A stretch of 64,000 bases of DNA from Rhodanobacter sp. ANJX3 (GCF_014200755.1 NZ_JACHCM010000003.1:558001-622000); one strand, 5' to 3'; shown: positions 26,907-35,917, numbered from the stretch's first letter. Made by a program: numbers and translations. Notes: generated by a model not told the origin, from the letters alone.

Positions 26907-28214
26907 ATGGCTCCAAACATCCCGCCCACGGCCGCCGCGTCAGGCCCGAGCAAGGGCAATCGCTACACCGATTACCCGATGGCGCTCGGCGTGCTCACCA
27001 CGATCTTTTTCATGTGGGGCTTCCTGACCTGCCTCAACGACATTCTGATCCCGCATCTGAAGTCCATTTTCCAGCTCAACTATGCGCAGGCGATCCTGGT
27101 CCAGTTCACCTTTTTCGGCGCGTACTTCTTGATGGCGCTGCCCTCCGGCAAGCTCGTCGCCGCGCTGGGCTACAAAAAAGGCATCGTTGCCGGCCTGGCC
27201 ATCGCCGGCATCGGCGCGCTGGGCTTCTGGCCCGCGGCAGCGCTGCATTCCTATAACGCCTTTCTTGGCGCGTTGTTCGTGCTGGCGACCGGCATCACCG
27301 TGCTGCAGGTGGCAGCCAACCCCTACGTGGCCCTGCTCGGCCCGGAGCGAACCAGCTCCAGCCGCCTGACCCTGGCGCAGGCGCTGAACTCGCTGGGCAC
27401 CACGCTGGCGCCGCTGTTCGGCGGACTGCTGATTCTGTCCAACGTGGTCAAGACGCCGGATGAGCTGGCCAAGCTCGCGCCGGCGCAGCAGCTGATCTAC
27501 CAGACCCAACAGGCGCAGGCCGTGCAGATGCCGTACGTCGGCCTGGCGATCGTGCTGTTTCTGCTGGCCGTCTTCGTCTGGCTGTTCCGCCTGCCCACGC
27601 TGGAAGAAACCACGGAAAAGCCGGGCGCCACCACCAAGCACACGCTGATGGAAGCGCTGCGTCATCCGCACGTGCTGTTCGGCGTGCTGGGCATCTTTTT
27701 CTACGTGGGCGCCGAAGTTTCCATCGGCAGCTTCCTGGTCAACTATCTGGCGATGCCGGATATCGGTCACATGAGCGAGCAGCAGGCCACGCATTACGTG
27801 TCGCTATACTGGGGCGGCGCGATGGTCGGCCGCTTCATCGGCTCAGCGCTGATGGCGAAAGTGCTGCCGCGCACGCTGCTGTCGATCTTCGCGGCGATCA
27901 ATGCCCTGCTCGTGCTCACCACCATGCTCACCAGCGGCGACATGGCGGTTTACAGCATCGTGGCAATCGGCCTGTTCAACTCGATCATGTTCCCCACCAT
28001 CTTCGCGCTCGGCATCGAGCGTCTCGGCACGCTGACCAGCAAGGCGTCCAGCCTGCTGATCATGGCCATCGTCGGCGGCGCGCTGATTCCCTACGTGCAG
28101 GGCGTGTTCGCCGACCATATCGGCCTGCAGCACGCGTTTTTCCTGCCGCTGCTGTGCTACGCCTATATCCTGTTTTACGGCGTCAGCGGTTCGAAGGTTC
28201 GCACCATCAAGTAA
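26907..28214 (+). CDS. FHS-family sugar:proton symporter (FucP/GluP-like)
   Basis: 435 residues, 12 predicted membrane helices. The FHS signature is clear: TTIFFMWGFLTCLNDILIPHLK at the first helix, FTFFGAYFLMALPSGKL, VLQVAANPYVALLGPE, and SRLTLAQALNSLGTTLAPL. Members transport fucose, glucose, galactose or mannose with protons. Placed after the LacI gene by 43 bp and before fructokinase and mannose isomerase, the likely substrate is D-mannose released by the GH92 enzyme. It acts in the inner membrane. A strong terminator follows immediately. Confidence 0.9.
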   Translation: MAPNIPPTAAASGPSKGNRYTDYPMALGVLTTIFFMWGFLTCLNDILIPHLKSIFQLNYAQAILVQFTFFGAYFLMALPSGKLVAALGYKKGIVAGLAIAGIGALGFWPAAALHSYNAFLGALFVLATGITVLQVAANPYVALLGPERTSSSRLTLAQALNSLGTTLAPLFGGLLILSNVVKTPDELAKLAPAQQLIYQTQQAQAVQMPYVGLAIVLFLLAVFVWLFRLPTLEETTEKPGATTKHTLMEALRHPHVLFGVLGIFFYVGAEVSIGSFLVNYLAMPDIGHMSEQQATHYVSLYWGGAMVGRFIGSALMAKVLPRTLLSIFAAINALLVLTTMLTSGDMAVYSIVAIGLFNSIMFPTIFALGIERLGTLTSKASSLLIMAIVGGALIPYVQGVFADHIGLQHAFFLPLLCYAYILFYGVSGSKVRTIK

Positions 28215-28226
28215 ATGGCCCATCCC

Positions 28227-28258
28227 AACGAGGCGCCCCGGCGCCTCGTTTTTTTTCG
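28227..28258 (+). terminator. Strong rho-independent terminator after the FHS permease
   Basis: A 10-bp stem, AACGAGGCGC with GCGCCTCGTT, is followed by an uninterrupted T run of six or more. It is the best terminator on the plus strand in this window. It lies between the permease and the kinase genes and so divides what would otherwise be a single operon. Confidence 0.85.
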
Positions 28259-28298
28259 CCCCGTTTTTTTTCAAACTCAAAAATTCAAGACCGTGACC

Positions 28299-29276
28299 AT
28301 GCAACCCATTCTCTGTTTCGGCGAGGCGCTGATCGACTTTCATGCGCAGGGCAGCGACGAACGCGGATTCGCGCAGCAGTTCGTACCCTTTGCCGGCGGC
28401 GCCCCGGCCAACGTGGCGGTCGCCGTGGCGCGGCTCGGCGGCGACGCGCGCTTCGCCGGCATGCTGGGCAAGGATCGCTTCGGCGACTTTCTGCTCGACC
28501 GCCTGCAGCACGAGGGCGTCGGCACCCAGGACGTGGCGCGTACTGGCGAAGCGAATACCGCGCTCGCCTTCGTGACGCACGATGCCAAGGGCGAGCGCAG
28601 CTTCAGCTTTTACCGTCCGCCGTCGGCCGACCTGCTGTTTCGCGCCCAGCATTTCAGTAACGAAACGTTTGCCGACGTAGCGATCTTCCACGTCTGCTCC
28701 AACAGCCTGACCGATCCCGCGCTGGCCGAGGCCACCTACGCCGGCATGCGCCGTGCACGCGAGGCCGGTGCGCTGATAAGTTTCGACATGAATCTTCGCC
28801 CCGCGCTGTGGCCGCACGGCAGCGAGCCGCACGCCGCGCTGTGGGAGGCCCTGCATCTGGCCGACGTGGTCAAACTCAGCAAGGAAGAATTTGCCTACAT
28901 TGCCGTCGACGGCGAAGACGCGGCGCTCGATGCGCTGTGGAAGGGCCGCGCCACTTTGCTGATCGTGACCGACGGCAATCAGCCGATGCGCTGGTTTCAT
29001 CCGGACATGGACGGCGAGCTGCCGTGCTATTCGGTGCCGATGGTCGATGCCACGGCGGCGGGCGACGCCTTTGTCGGTGGCCTACTGTATCAACTCGCCA
29101 CACTCGAAGGTCGCGGCGTCGAACGCCTGCAACCGCTGCTCACCTCGCTGCCGCATCTGCATGCGGTATTGCGCTACGCCGCCGCCTGCGGCGCGATCGC
29201 CGTTGGTCGCCAGGGCTCGTTTACCGCGATGCCGACCGATGCCGAAACCCGACATTTCATGGAGACCCACGCATGA
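28299..29276 (+). CDS. PfkB-family fructokinase
   Basis: 325 residues from ATG 28299; the frame is open further upstream but runs into the terminator, and a GTG two codons earlier is a minor alternative. Ribokinase-fold motifs are present: FAGGAPANVAVAVARLG near the N-terminus and DATAAGDAF near the C-terminus, with the catalytic base at D256. It phosphorylates a ketohexose with ATP, most probably fructose to fructose 6-phosphate, closing the mannose-to-fructose route made by the coupled AGE-family isomerase. The stop overlaps the next start (ATGA, 29273-29276). Mannokinase activity is not excluded. Confidence 0.86.
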   Translation: MQPILCFGEALIDFHAQGSDERGFAQQFVPFAGGAPANVAVAVARLGGDARFAGMLGKDRFGDFLLDRLQHEGVGTQDVARTGEANTALAFVTHDAKGERSFSFYRPPSADLLFRAQHFSNETFADVAIFHVCSNSLTDPALAEATYAGMRRAREAGALISFDMNLRPALWPHGSEPHAALWEALHLADVVKLSKEEFAYIAVDGEDAALDALWKGRATLLIVTDGNQPMRWFHPDMDGELPCYSVPMVDATAAGDAFVGGLLYQLATLEGRGVERLQPLLTSLPHLHAVLRYAAACGAIAVGRQGSFTAMPTDAETRHFMETHA

Positions 29277-30514
29277 GTTCCGACGCCACCCGCGGCACGC
29301 CCGATTTCCGCTCCGCCGATTTTCTGCGCAAGCACATCGCCCACACCATGGCGTTCTACCATCCGCACGCGATCGATCCGGCCGGCGGCTTTTTTCAGTA
29401 CTTCAAAGATGACGGCACGATCTACGATCGCAGCCACCGCCATCTGGTCAGCAGCACGCGCTTCGTCTTCAACTACGCGATGGCCGCGATGGAGTTCGCC
29501 GAAGACGCTGCGCTGGCGAAGGAGTACATGGATGCCACCCATCACGGCCTGCGCTACCTGCGCGACGTGCATCGCAACCCGAAAACCGGCGGTTACACCT
29601 GGACCATCCGCAACGGTCAGCCGGAGGATCGCACCAATCACGCCTACGGCGTGGCCTTCGTGCTGCTGGCCTACTCGACGGCGCTAAAGGCAGGCATCGG
29701 CGAGGCCGCCGCGTGGATGGACGAAACCTGGCAGCTGCTCGAGCAGCGCTTCTGGGATGCCGAAGCCGGCCTCTATCGCGACGAGGCCGATGTAGATTGG
29801 AACTTCAGCAGCTATCGCGGCCAAAACGCCAACATGCACATGTGCGAAGCGATGCTCGCGGCGTACCAGGCCAGCGACGATCCGCGCTATCTCGAGCGCG
29901 CGCTCACGCTAGCCGATCACATGACGCGCCGGCAGGCGGCCAAGGCCGATGGCCTGGTGTGGGAGCATTACGACAGCGAGTGGAACATCGACTGGGATTA
30001 CCACCGCGACAATCCGAAGGACCTTTTCCGTCCCTGGGGCTATCAGCCCGGCCATCAGACCGAATGGGCCAAGCTGCTGATGATCATGGAGCCGCTACTG
30101 CTCGAACGCGGCCGCGAGGAGAACTGGCTGCTGCCCACCGCCATGCATCTGTTCGACACCGCGCTGGCGCGCGCGTGGGATGAAACCAACGGCGGCATCG
30201 CCTACGGCTTCGCGCCGGACGGCAGCGTCTGCGACGGCGACAAATACTTCTGGGTGCAGGCCGAATCGCTGGCCGCCGCGGCCCTGCTGCACGCGCGCAC
30301 CGGCTTGCCCGTCTATGACGACTGGTACGGAAAAATCTGGGCCTACGCGTGGGAGCATTTCGTCGACCACCAATACGGCGCGTGGTATCGCATCCTCACC
30401 GTCGACAACCAAAAGATCGACGACGAAAAAAGCCCGGCCGGCAAGACCGACTATCACACCATGGGCGCGTGCTATGAAGTGCTAGCGCTCATCGAGTCCG
30501 GCGGCATTCCGTGA
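29273..30514 (+). CDS. AGE-family sugar isomerase, probably D-mannose isomerase
   Basis: 413 residues from ATG 29273, overlapping the kinase stop as ATGA. The (alpha/alpha)6-barrel AGE superfamily pattern is visible: RFVFNYAMA, RTNHAYGVAFVLLA, GQNANMHMCEAMLAA, PGHQTEWAKLLMIM and DYHTMGACYEVL. These histidine- and arginine-containing motifs build the active site of mannose isomerases and N-acylglucosamine 2-epimerases. With a mannosidase, sugar permease and fructokinase alongside, interconversion of D-mannose and D-fructose is the most coherent role, as in ManI pathways. Cellobiose or other 2-epimerase activity is the alternative. Cytoplasmic. Confidence 0.85.
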   Translation: MSSDATRGTPDFRSADFLRKHIAHTMAFYHPHAIDPAGGFFQYFKDDGTIYDRSHRHLVSSTRFVFNYAMAAMEFAEDAALAKEYMDATHHGLRYLRDVHRNPKTGGYTWTIRNGQPEDRTNHAYGVAFVLLAYSTALKAGIGEAAAWMDETWQLLEQRFWDAEAGLYRDEADVDWNFSSYRGQNANMHMCEAMLAAYQASDDPRYLERALTLADHMTRRQAAKADGLVWEHYDSEWNIDWDYHRDNPKDLFRPWGYQPGHQTEWAKLLMIMEPLLLERGREENWLLPTAMHLFDTALARAWDETNGGIAYGFAPDGSVCDGDKYFWVQAESLAAAALLHARTGLPVYDDWYGKIWAYAWEHFVDHQYGAWYRILTVDNQKIDDEKSPAGKTDYHTMGACYEVLALIESGGIP

Positions 30515-32529
30515 ACCAGGCTATGCACAAACCCCTCATAGTTACGTTAAACCCAAGGCTACTCGCTACTGGCTTCGCTCTGCTGATGCTGACCACGATC
30601 GGCGCATCAACTGCGGCGGCAGCCGATAAATCATCCGCCTCACGGTTCGATCCGTCGCAAACGTTCGCCCCCTACGCCTACCCGCAGCCGGCCAACGCCT
30701 TTCGCTCCGCCAGCGGCATGCCGGGGCCGCTGTTCTGGCAGAACCGCACAGACTATACGATCCAGGCCGCGCTCGATCCCGTCAGTCGAAAACTCAGCGG
30801 CAGCGAAGTCATTACCTACACCAACCATAGCCCCGACGCGCTCGACGTGCTGTGGCTGCAGGTGGAGCAGAACCGCTATCGCAAGGACGCGCGCGGCGCC
30901 TTCAGCGACAAGTTCCCGAACCAATTCACCGATGGCGAACATATCGAGTCGGTGCAGGTCGAAGACGGCACCGGCAAGCTGCAGGACGCGACCTGGGTGA
31001 TTTCCGATACGCGCATGCAGGTGCGTTTGCCGACGGCACTGAAAGCCAAGGACGGCCGGCTTCGACTGCACATTCGCTGGAACTACACCGTGCCCGGCGA
31101 ATTCGGCGGACGCACGGATTTTAATGCCAGCAAGAACGGCGATATCTTCGAAATGGCGCAGTGGTATCCGCGGCTCTGCGTCTACGATGACCTGCGCGGA
31201 TGGGACACCGCGCCTTACCTCAACAGCGAGTTCTACCTGGAATACGGCGACTTCGATTATTCGGTCACCGTGCCGTGGGACATGATTGTCACGGGCTCGG
31301 GCGAACTGCTCAATCCCGCCGACGTGCTCACCGCCACCGAACAGCAGCGGCTGGAGCAGGCGCGGCATAGCGATACCACGGTGATGATACGCACGCCCGA
31401 GGAAGTGACCCAGCCGTCCAGCCGTCCAAAGCGCAGCGGCACGCTGACCTGGCATTTCCGCATGCAGAACAGCCGCGACGTGGCGTTCGGCGCATCAAAG
31501 GCGTATGTTTGGGACGCCACGCGCATCAACCTGCCGGCCGGAAAGACCGCGCTGGCGATGTCGCTGTATCCCGTGGAAAGCGCCGGCGATAAAGGCTGGC
31601 GCCGCGCCACCGAATACCTGAAAGCCGCTACCGAATATTTTTCGGCACAGTGGTTCCCCTACCCGTGGCCGGTGGCCGTCAACGAAGCCGGCACCGCCGG
31701 CGGCATGGAATATCCCGGCATCACCTTCGACGACAAAACCACCACGGGCAGCGACCTGCACGCGCTGATCGCGCACGAGATCGGCCACAGCTGGTTCCCG
31801 ATGATCGTGGGCAGCAACGAGCGCCGCGATGCGTGGATGGATGAAGGCTTCAATACCTTCATCGACGTCTACGAATCCGACCATTTCAACCACGGCGAAT
31901 TCGCACCCAAGCGCGACGGCGAATACGCCCCCGGCAAAGGTACGCCGGCCGACCAGATGGCTGCCGTGCTGGCCGATACGAACGCGCCGCCGCTGTTGAT
32001 CGGGGCCGATATGGTGCCCGAGAAGTACCGCCATCCAATCACCTATTTCAAAGGCGCCTTCGGCCTCACCTTGTTGCGCGAACAGATCATCGGGCCGGAG
32101 CGTTTCGACCCTGCGTTCCGGCGCTATATCGCTACCTGGGCTTATAAGCATCCCAGTCCGTCGGACTTCTTCCGTTTCATGGAAAGCGAAACCGGCGAAG
32201 ATCTGGGCTGGTTCTGGAACGCCTGGTACCAGCACAACTGGCAGCTCGATCTGGCGGTGCAAAAAGCCGCCTATACCGGCGGCGATTTCCGCAAGGGGCT
32301 CGACGTCACCATCGCCAACCTCGATCAGCTGGTGCTGCCGGCCACGCTCGAAGTGATCTACGACGACGGCAGCGAGCAGGACGTTCGCGTGCCGTGGGAA
32401 ACCTGGCAGCAGCACCGCACATACGTTGTCCACGTCGATGGCGCGCGCAAGGTGAAATCGGTCACCATCGACCCCACGCATGCACTGCCGGATCGCAATC
32501 GGGCCAACGACAGCGCGCTGGTGAAATAG
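30511..32529 (+). CDS. Secreted M1-family metallopeptidase
   Basis: 672 residues. GTG 30511 overlaps the preceding TGA; ATG 30523 is an alternative. A signal peptide (LLATGFALLMLTTIGASTAAAA) precedes the catalytic domain. The zinc site is H422-E423-x-x-H426 (AHEIGHSWFP) with the third ligand E445 eighteen residues later (WMDEGFNTF). The exopeptidase loop GGMEYPG replaces the classical GAMEN. It probably trims peptides in the periplasm. Its coupling to the mannose isomerase is unexpected; release of amino acids from mannosylated glycoproteins would link the two, but that is speculation. Confidence 0.88.
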   Translation: MNQAMHKPLIVTLNPRLLATGFALLMLTTIGASTAAAADKSSASRFDPSQTFAPYAYPQPANAFRSASGMPGPLFWQNRTDYTIQAALDPVSRKLSGSEVITYTNHSPDALDVLWLQVEQNRYRKDARGAFSDKFPNQFTDGEHIESVQVEDGTGKLQDATWVISDTRMQVRLPTALKAKDGRLRLHIRWNYTVPGEFGGRTDFNASKNGDIFEMAQWYPRLCVYDDLRGWDTAPYLNSEFYLEYGDFDYSVTVPWDMIVTGSGELLNPADVLTATEQQRLEQARHSDTTVMIRTPEEVTQPSSRPKRSGTLTWHFRMQNSRDVAFGASKAYVWDATRINLPAGKTALAMSLYPVESAGDKGWRRATEYLKAATEYFSAQWFPYPWPVAVNEAGTAGGMEYPGITFDDKTTTGSDLHALIAHEIGHSWFPMIVGSNERRDAWMDEGFNTFIDVYESDHFNHGEFAPKRDGEYAPGKGTPADQMAAVLADTNAPPLLIGADMVPEKYRHPITYFKGAFGLTLLREQIIGPERFDPAFRRYIATWAYKHPSPSDFFRFMESETGEDLGWFWNAWYQHNWQLDLAVQKAAYTGGDFRKGLDVTIANLDQLVLPATLEVIYDDGSEQDVRVPWETWQQHRTYVVHVDGARKVKSVTIDPTHALPDRNRANDSALVK

Positions 32530-32572
32530 CGTTGTAGTTTAGATGGCCATCTCCCGCCGCGGAGAGGCCCTC

Positions 32573-32599
32573 AAAAAAAGCCCGCCGATCGGCGGGCTT
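32573..32599 (-). terminator. Rho-independent terminator of ssb
   Basis: Read on the minus strand, a 9-bp stem AAGCCCGCC-GATC-GGCGGGCTT is followed by a run of T. It lies 36 bp after the ssb stop and also faces the convergent peptidase gene. Confidence 0.88.
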
Positions 32600-32634
32600 G
32601 GTTCAATCCATGACAAATGGTGTTCTGGTAGGTT

Positions 32635-33159
32635 TCAGAACGGGATATCGTCGTCGTCGAAGCTGTTGTTGCCGGCCGGAGCCGACGGGGCCGGTGCGCG
32701 CTGGCCGTAGTCGTCGCCGCCGCGATCGCCGCCACGCGAGGAACCGCCGCCGCTGCTGCGCTGACCGCCCGAGCTCTGCGGACGCTCGCGCTGACCGCCG
32801 CCGCTGCTACCACCGCCGCCTTCCATGCCGCCGAGCATCTGCATTTCGCTGGCGATCACGTCGGTGCTGTAGCGCTCGACGCCAGCCTTGTCGGTGTATT
32901 TGTCGGTGCGCAGCGAACCTTCGATATAGACCTGACGGCCCTTTTTCAGATAGTCACCGGCAATTTCGGCCAAGCGGCCGAACAGCTTCACCCGGTGCCA
33001 CTCGGTGCGCTCCTGCTTTTCACCCGACTGCTTGTCGGTCCACGACTCGGAAGTGGCAATGTTGATCGTGGTGATCGCGGTGCCGCTGCCGGTGTGACGC
33101 ATTTCCGGATCGCCGCCGAGGTTGCCGACCAGAATGACTTTGTTGACGCCACGTGCCAT
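32635..33159 (-). CDS. ssb: Single-stranded DNA-binding protein
   Basis: 174 residues from ATG 33159 ([19 protein letters not shown]), which has GAGG upstream; the frame is open further but lacks SSB sequence. The OB-fold spans about residues 4-110 ([42 protein letters not shown]). A long Gly/Ser/Arg-rich linker with repeated GGG and RGG follows, and the acidic tip DDDDIPF recruits replication and repair partners. It coats single-stranded DNA as a tetramer. Standalone gene with its own terminator. Confidence 0.96.
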   Translation of the reverse strand: MARGVNKVILVGNLGGDPEMRHTGSGTAITTINIATSESWTDKQSGEKQERTEWHRVKLFGRLAEIAGDYLKKGRQVYIEGSLRTDKYTDKAGVERYSTDVIASEMQMLGGMEGGGGSSGGGQRERPQSSGGQRSSGGGSSRGGDRGGDDYGQRAPAPSAPAGNNSFDDDDIPF

Positions 33160-33403
33160 ATCACTAACCTCGCTGTGCTTGGCCGAAGCCGTAGCCTCGA
33201 CCCTGTCGATAATTGCCGGTCGCGCACGATTTTCACGCCTCCGACGGCCTCCCATCATAGCCGGCTGCGGCCGTTTTCGACATTCAGCATGCGCGGCCGA
33301 TGCATCCATCCGCCGCAACGCCCCGTAATTAAGTCCTGCGACTCACGACGGCAGGCACGCATACCTTTCGGCCGCAAACCCCCTAACTGACGGGAGATAC
33401 CTC

Positions 33404-34213
33404 TTGACGATGCCTCTCCATCGCCGCGCTTGTGCGCTTGGACTGACACTGAGCCTGGGCGCTACGGCGGTTGCCGCAAGCGCCAGCCCTACCGGATCCG
33501 ATGCGATCCGCTACGTCGAAGGCAAGGCTTACGCCTCGGACGGCCACGTGATGTACACCGAATCGCACTGGATCTATGACGATGGCGACGACCCGTCGCG
33601 GCTGGTGCTGTATCGCTGTCCCGACGGCAAACCGTTCGCCCGCAAGACCCTGCACGACGACGGCGGCGCGCAGGCGCCCGATTTCACGCTGGACGACGGC
33701 CGAACCGGCTACCGGGAGGGCGTTCGCAACGCCGGCGGCAAGCGCGAGGTATTCGTACGCGACAGCACAAATGCCAGGGAGCGCACGGCCACGCTGGATA
33801 CCTCGCCCATGCCGGTGATCGACGCCGGCTTCGATGCCTATATCCGCGTGCATTGGGACACGCTGAGCAAGGACGGCGACACGTTGCCGTTTCTGGTGCC
33901 CAGCCGCCTTGGCACGCTCAGCTTTCGGGTCAAGCGCCAGGCCGATGCCCAGATCGAAGGCCGCGCCGCGCGCCAGTACCGTTTGAGCCTGGACAGCATG
34001 ATCGGCTTCGCCCTGCCCCATCTGGACGTAGCCTACGACGCCAAGACGCATGAACTGCTGAGCTTCGACGGTATTGCCAATATCCGCAGCAGCAGCGGCA
34101 AAAACGTCAGCGCCAAAATCCTGTTCGATCCGTCGAAAAACAAGGACGTTGCCCGTGCCGATCTGGATGCGGCCACGAAGGAGCCGCTGGGCGGGCAGTG
34201 CAAGATTCCGTAA
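33404..34213 (+). CDS. Exported protein of unknown function
   Basis: 269 residues, not recognised. It has a signal peptide (LGLTLSLGATAVAASA) and a mature part rich in beta-strand-like segments with VLYRCPDGKPFARKTL, DTLPFLVPSRLGTLSFRVKR and a C-terminal GGQCKIP. There are two candidate starts: TTG 33404 lies 7 nt after GGGAG (33392-33396), while ATG 33410 lies 13 nt after it, so the TTG is spatially better. It may be a periplasmic protein. There is no operon partner; a repeat element follows within 25 bp. Confidence 0.75.
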   Translation: MTMPLHRRACALGLTLSLGATAVAASASPTGSDAIRYVEGKAYASDGHVMYTESHWIYDDGDDPSRLVLYRCPDGKPFARKTLHDDGGAQAPDFTLDDGRTGYREGVRNAGGKREVFVRDSTNARERTATLDTSPMPVIDAGFDAYIRVHWDTLSKDGDTLPFLVPSRLGTLSFRVKRQADAQIEGRAARQYRLSLDSMIGFALPHLDVAYDAKTHELLSFDGIANIRSSSGKNVSAKILFDPSKNKDVARADLDAATKEPLGGQCKIP

Positions 34214-34235
34214 GCTAAGCGCAGGAACGTTGAGT

Positions 34236-34401
34236 GTAGGTTGGGCTGAGCGCAAGCGACTCAAGCGACTGTGGAGGCATGGATGCCGGAACGAACATTC
34301 GCGTAGCGAATGGACCAAAGGGCGGCTCGCTGGAGCGAGCCGTATGCCCAACGTCAGCTGGTAATCCATGTTGGGCTTCGCTCGCGCTCAGCCCAACCTA
34401 C
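34236..34401. repeat. Composite REP-like element, copy 1
   Basis: 166 bp bounded by inverted ends GTAGGTTGGGCTGAGCGC and its exact complement. The right end is a complete REP palindrome beginning (on the minus strand) with the tetranucleotide GTAG, typical of RAYT-mobilised REPs. The core holds three hairpins: GGCA/TGCC near 34276, ATTCGC-GTA-GCGAAT (34297-34311) and CGGCTCGC-TGGA-GCGAGCCG (34323-34342). It also carries a duplicated CAAGCGACT. It is clearly related to the copy at 44121. Confidence 0.85.
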
Positions 34402-34419
34402 CTCCTACATTTCGCCACT

Positions 34420-35316
34420 TCAGCTCCAGCTATCGTCGCCGCTGTCGTCAAACGAGCCGCCGTCGCTGTTGTCGTCCCAGCCGTCGTCGTTATTTCCCAT
34501 ATCGATCGGCTGGTTGCGCAGCTGGTCAAAGGCCTGATCCTGCGGATCGGGCGCGTTCGGCGCGAAGTTGTTGCCGGACTGGAAATCGCCACGCTGCTCT
34601 TCTTCGCGACGCTCATGATTTTCGTACGCGTTGACCGCAGCCGCACCCAGCACGCCGCCGGCGAGCCCGCCGAGAATGCTGCCGCCGATCCCCGATCCGC
34701 CCTGCGGACCCGGCTGATAGCCCGGCGGCGGGTACGGCCCGTTGCCGTACGGGTTCTGCGGGCCGGGCGCGCCATAACCCTGCTGGCCATAGCCCTGATT
34801 GCCGTAACCGGAGTTATTCATCGCGCCCTGCTGGCGGCGACGGAACCAGCCGAACAGCAGCACCACGATCACCGCGCCGATCACCCACGGCCAGATGCTG
34901 CCGCTGGAGCGCGGCTGGGCTGCCACAGGCTGCTCGACCGCCGCGTAAGGCACTTCGCGTGCGCTCGCTGCCGGACGGCGTACGCCGGTCGACGGCGCCA
35001 GGGCCTGATTCAACTCGGCCTCGAAACGGTTGAACTTTGCAGGGTCGGTAAAGCTGATCTTCGGATCGATCGTCTTGGCCTGACTGGCCTCCTTCTGCGC
35101 GTCGCCGATATTGCCCTCATGGGCGAGCACCTGGGCCAGCAAGTAGTGCGCCTTGGCGCTCTGCGGATGCTCGGTGATCGCCTGGCGCAGCTCCTGCTCG
35201 GCCAGGGTGTAATTGCCCTGCTGGATGGCCGCCTGCACTTCCTTCGGGCCGTCGGCGGCGAAGGCCGATCCGCTGACCAGAAGCACCCATAGTCCCGTCA
35301 ACAAAAGCTTTTTCAC
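34420..35316 (-). CDS. TPR-containing membrane-anchored protein of unknown function
   Basis: 298 residues. The start is GTG 35316 (VKKLLLTGLWVLL), six bases after GGAG; the longer upstream frame is not protein-like. A signal peptide (VLLVSGSAFA) is followed by a TPR-like region (NYTLAEQELRQAITEHPQSAKAHYL), a single membrane helix (IWPWVIGAVIVVLLFGWF), then a low-complexity Gly/Pro/Tyr/Asn/Gln tail, a Gly-rich hydrophobic stretch (GGSILGGLAGGVLGAAA) and an acidic Asp/Ser/Trp-rich C-terminus. Possibly an envelope scaffold. No function can be assigned from sequence. Confidence 0.78.
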   Translation of the reverse strand: MKKLLLTGLWVLLVSGSAFAADGPKEVQAAIQQGNYTLAEQELRQAITEHPQSAKAHYLLAQVLAHEGNIGDAQKEASQAKTIDPKISFTDPAKFNRFEAELNQALAPSTGVRRPAASAREVPYAAVEQPVAAQPRSSGSIWPWVIGAVIVVLLFGWFRRRQQGAMNNSGYGNQGYGQQGYGAPGPQNPYGNGPYPPPGYQPGPQGGSGIGGSILGGLAGGVLGAAAVNAYENHERREEEQRGDFQSGNNFAPNAPDPQDQAFDQLRNQPIDMGNNDDGWDDNSDGGSFDDSGDDSWS

Positions 35317-35670
35317 GCGTTTCTCCGATGGCACGACCTGGCGGTCGACTGGTGATAAATCGGGCCGATTGGGCCGGAGCGCAAGGCTAGCATTGCGCCG
35401 TGGTTTCGCCGTTAAGGCAACGAGACGTCCTGCGCCGCGGTTCACACTCGCGTTAACCTTCGAAGCATCGACCGCCAGTGGGCGCAGAGACCTATCTGCG
35501 ACACGAAGATATCGACGTACCCCGCACTGCAGCCACCAGGCGGGTGCCGACATCGCGGCATATAAAAGTTGCCCCAGGCGGGCGGCAGCAAGGCGGCACA
35601 GCGCTCTGGCAATGCACCGCCGGCTGGCTTACATTCTTGCCCTAAGCCATAAACATCCCGAGGACCAGCC
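35317..35670. other. Intergenic region with no recognised gene
   Basis: 354 bp between the divergent TPR-protein gene and a 59-codon frame. No hairpin-plus-T terminator, clear operator or RNA gene was seen. It presumably contains the two divergent promoters. Confidence 0.5.
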
Positions 35671-35850
35671 ATGGGCGCGACCGGACCCGTCAATCCCGAC
35701 TTCGTCAACACCCCGCCCGACGTCAGCCACTCGCCCACGGGCATGCACCGTCCGCTGCATGGCGAATTCGATAGCGAAGAAACCGCCTATCAGGATGAAG
35801 TCCAGCACGACACCGCGCTACGCGAATCCGTGCTGCGCACGCCGCGATAG
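35671..35850 (+). CDS. Small hypothetical protein (59 aa)
   Basis: A 59-codon frame from ATG 35671 to TAG, preceded by GAGGA at the right distance. The product is hydrophilic (MGATGPVNPDFVNTPP... ending in RESVLRTPR), with no cysteine and no hydrophobic stretch. It could be a small cytoplasmic stress or regulatory protein. The support is the ribosome binding site and the protein-like composition. The long overlapping frame that crosses this region from 35213 is considered a shadow. Confidence 0.55.
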   Translation: MGATGPVNPDFVNTPPDVSHSPTGMHRPLHGEFDSEETAYQDEVQHDTALRESVLRTPR

Positions 35851-35917
35851 GCTCGGCAACCTGTAGCTCTGTGCTCGCCGCTTGCAAGGCCGCTACACGC
35901 ACTCTGCGTGACGATGG

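Noticed and set aside
34236-34401. Possible CRISPR-like or RNA gene reading of the repeat
   Set aside because: There are no regularly spaced identical repeats with unique spacers. REP-type ends with GTAG feet explain the structure better, though an RNA role for the core remains open.
35560-35575. TATAAAA-like sequence upstream of the 59-codon gene
   Set aside because: There is no partner -35 at a suitable distance, so it is not called a promoter.
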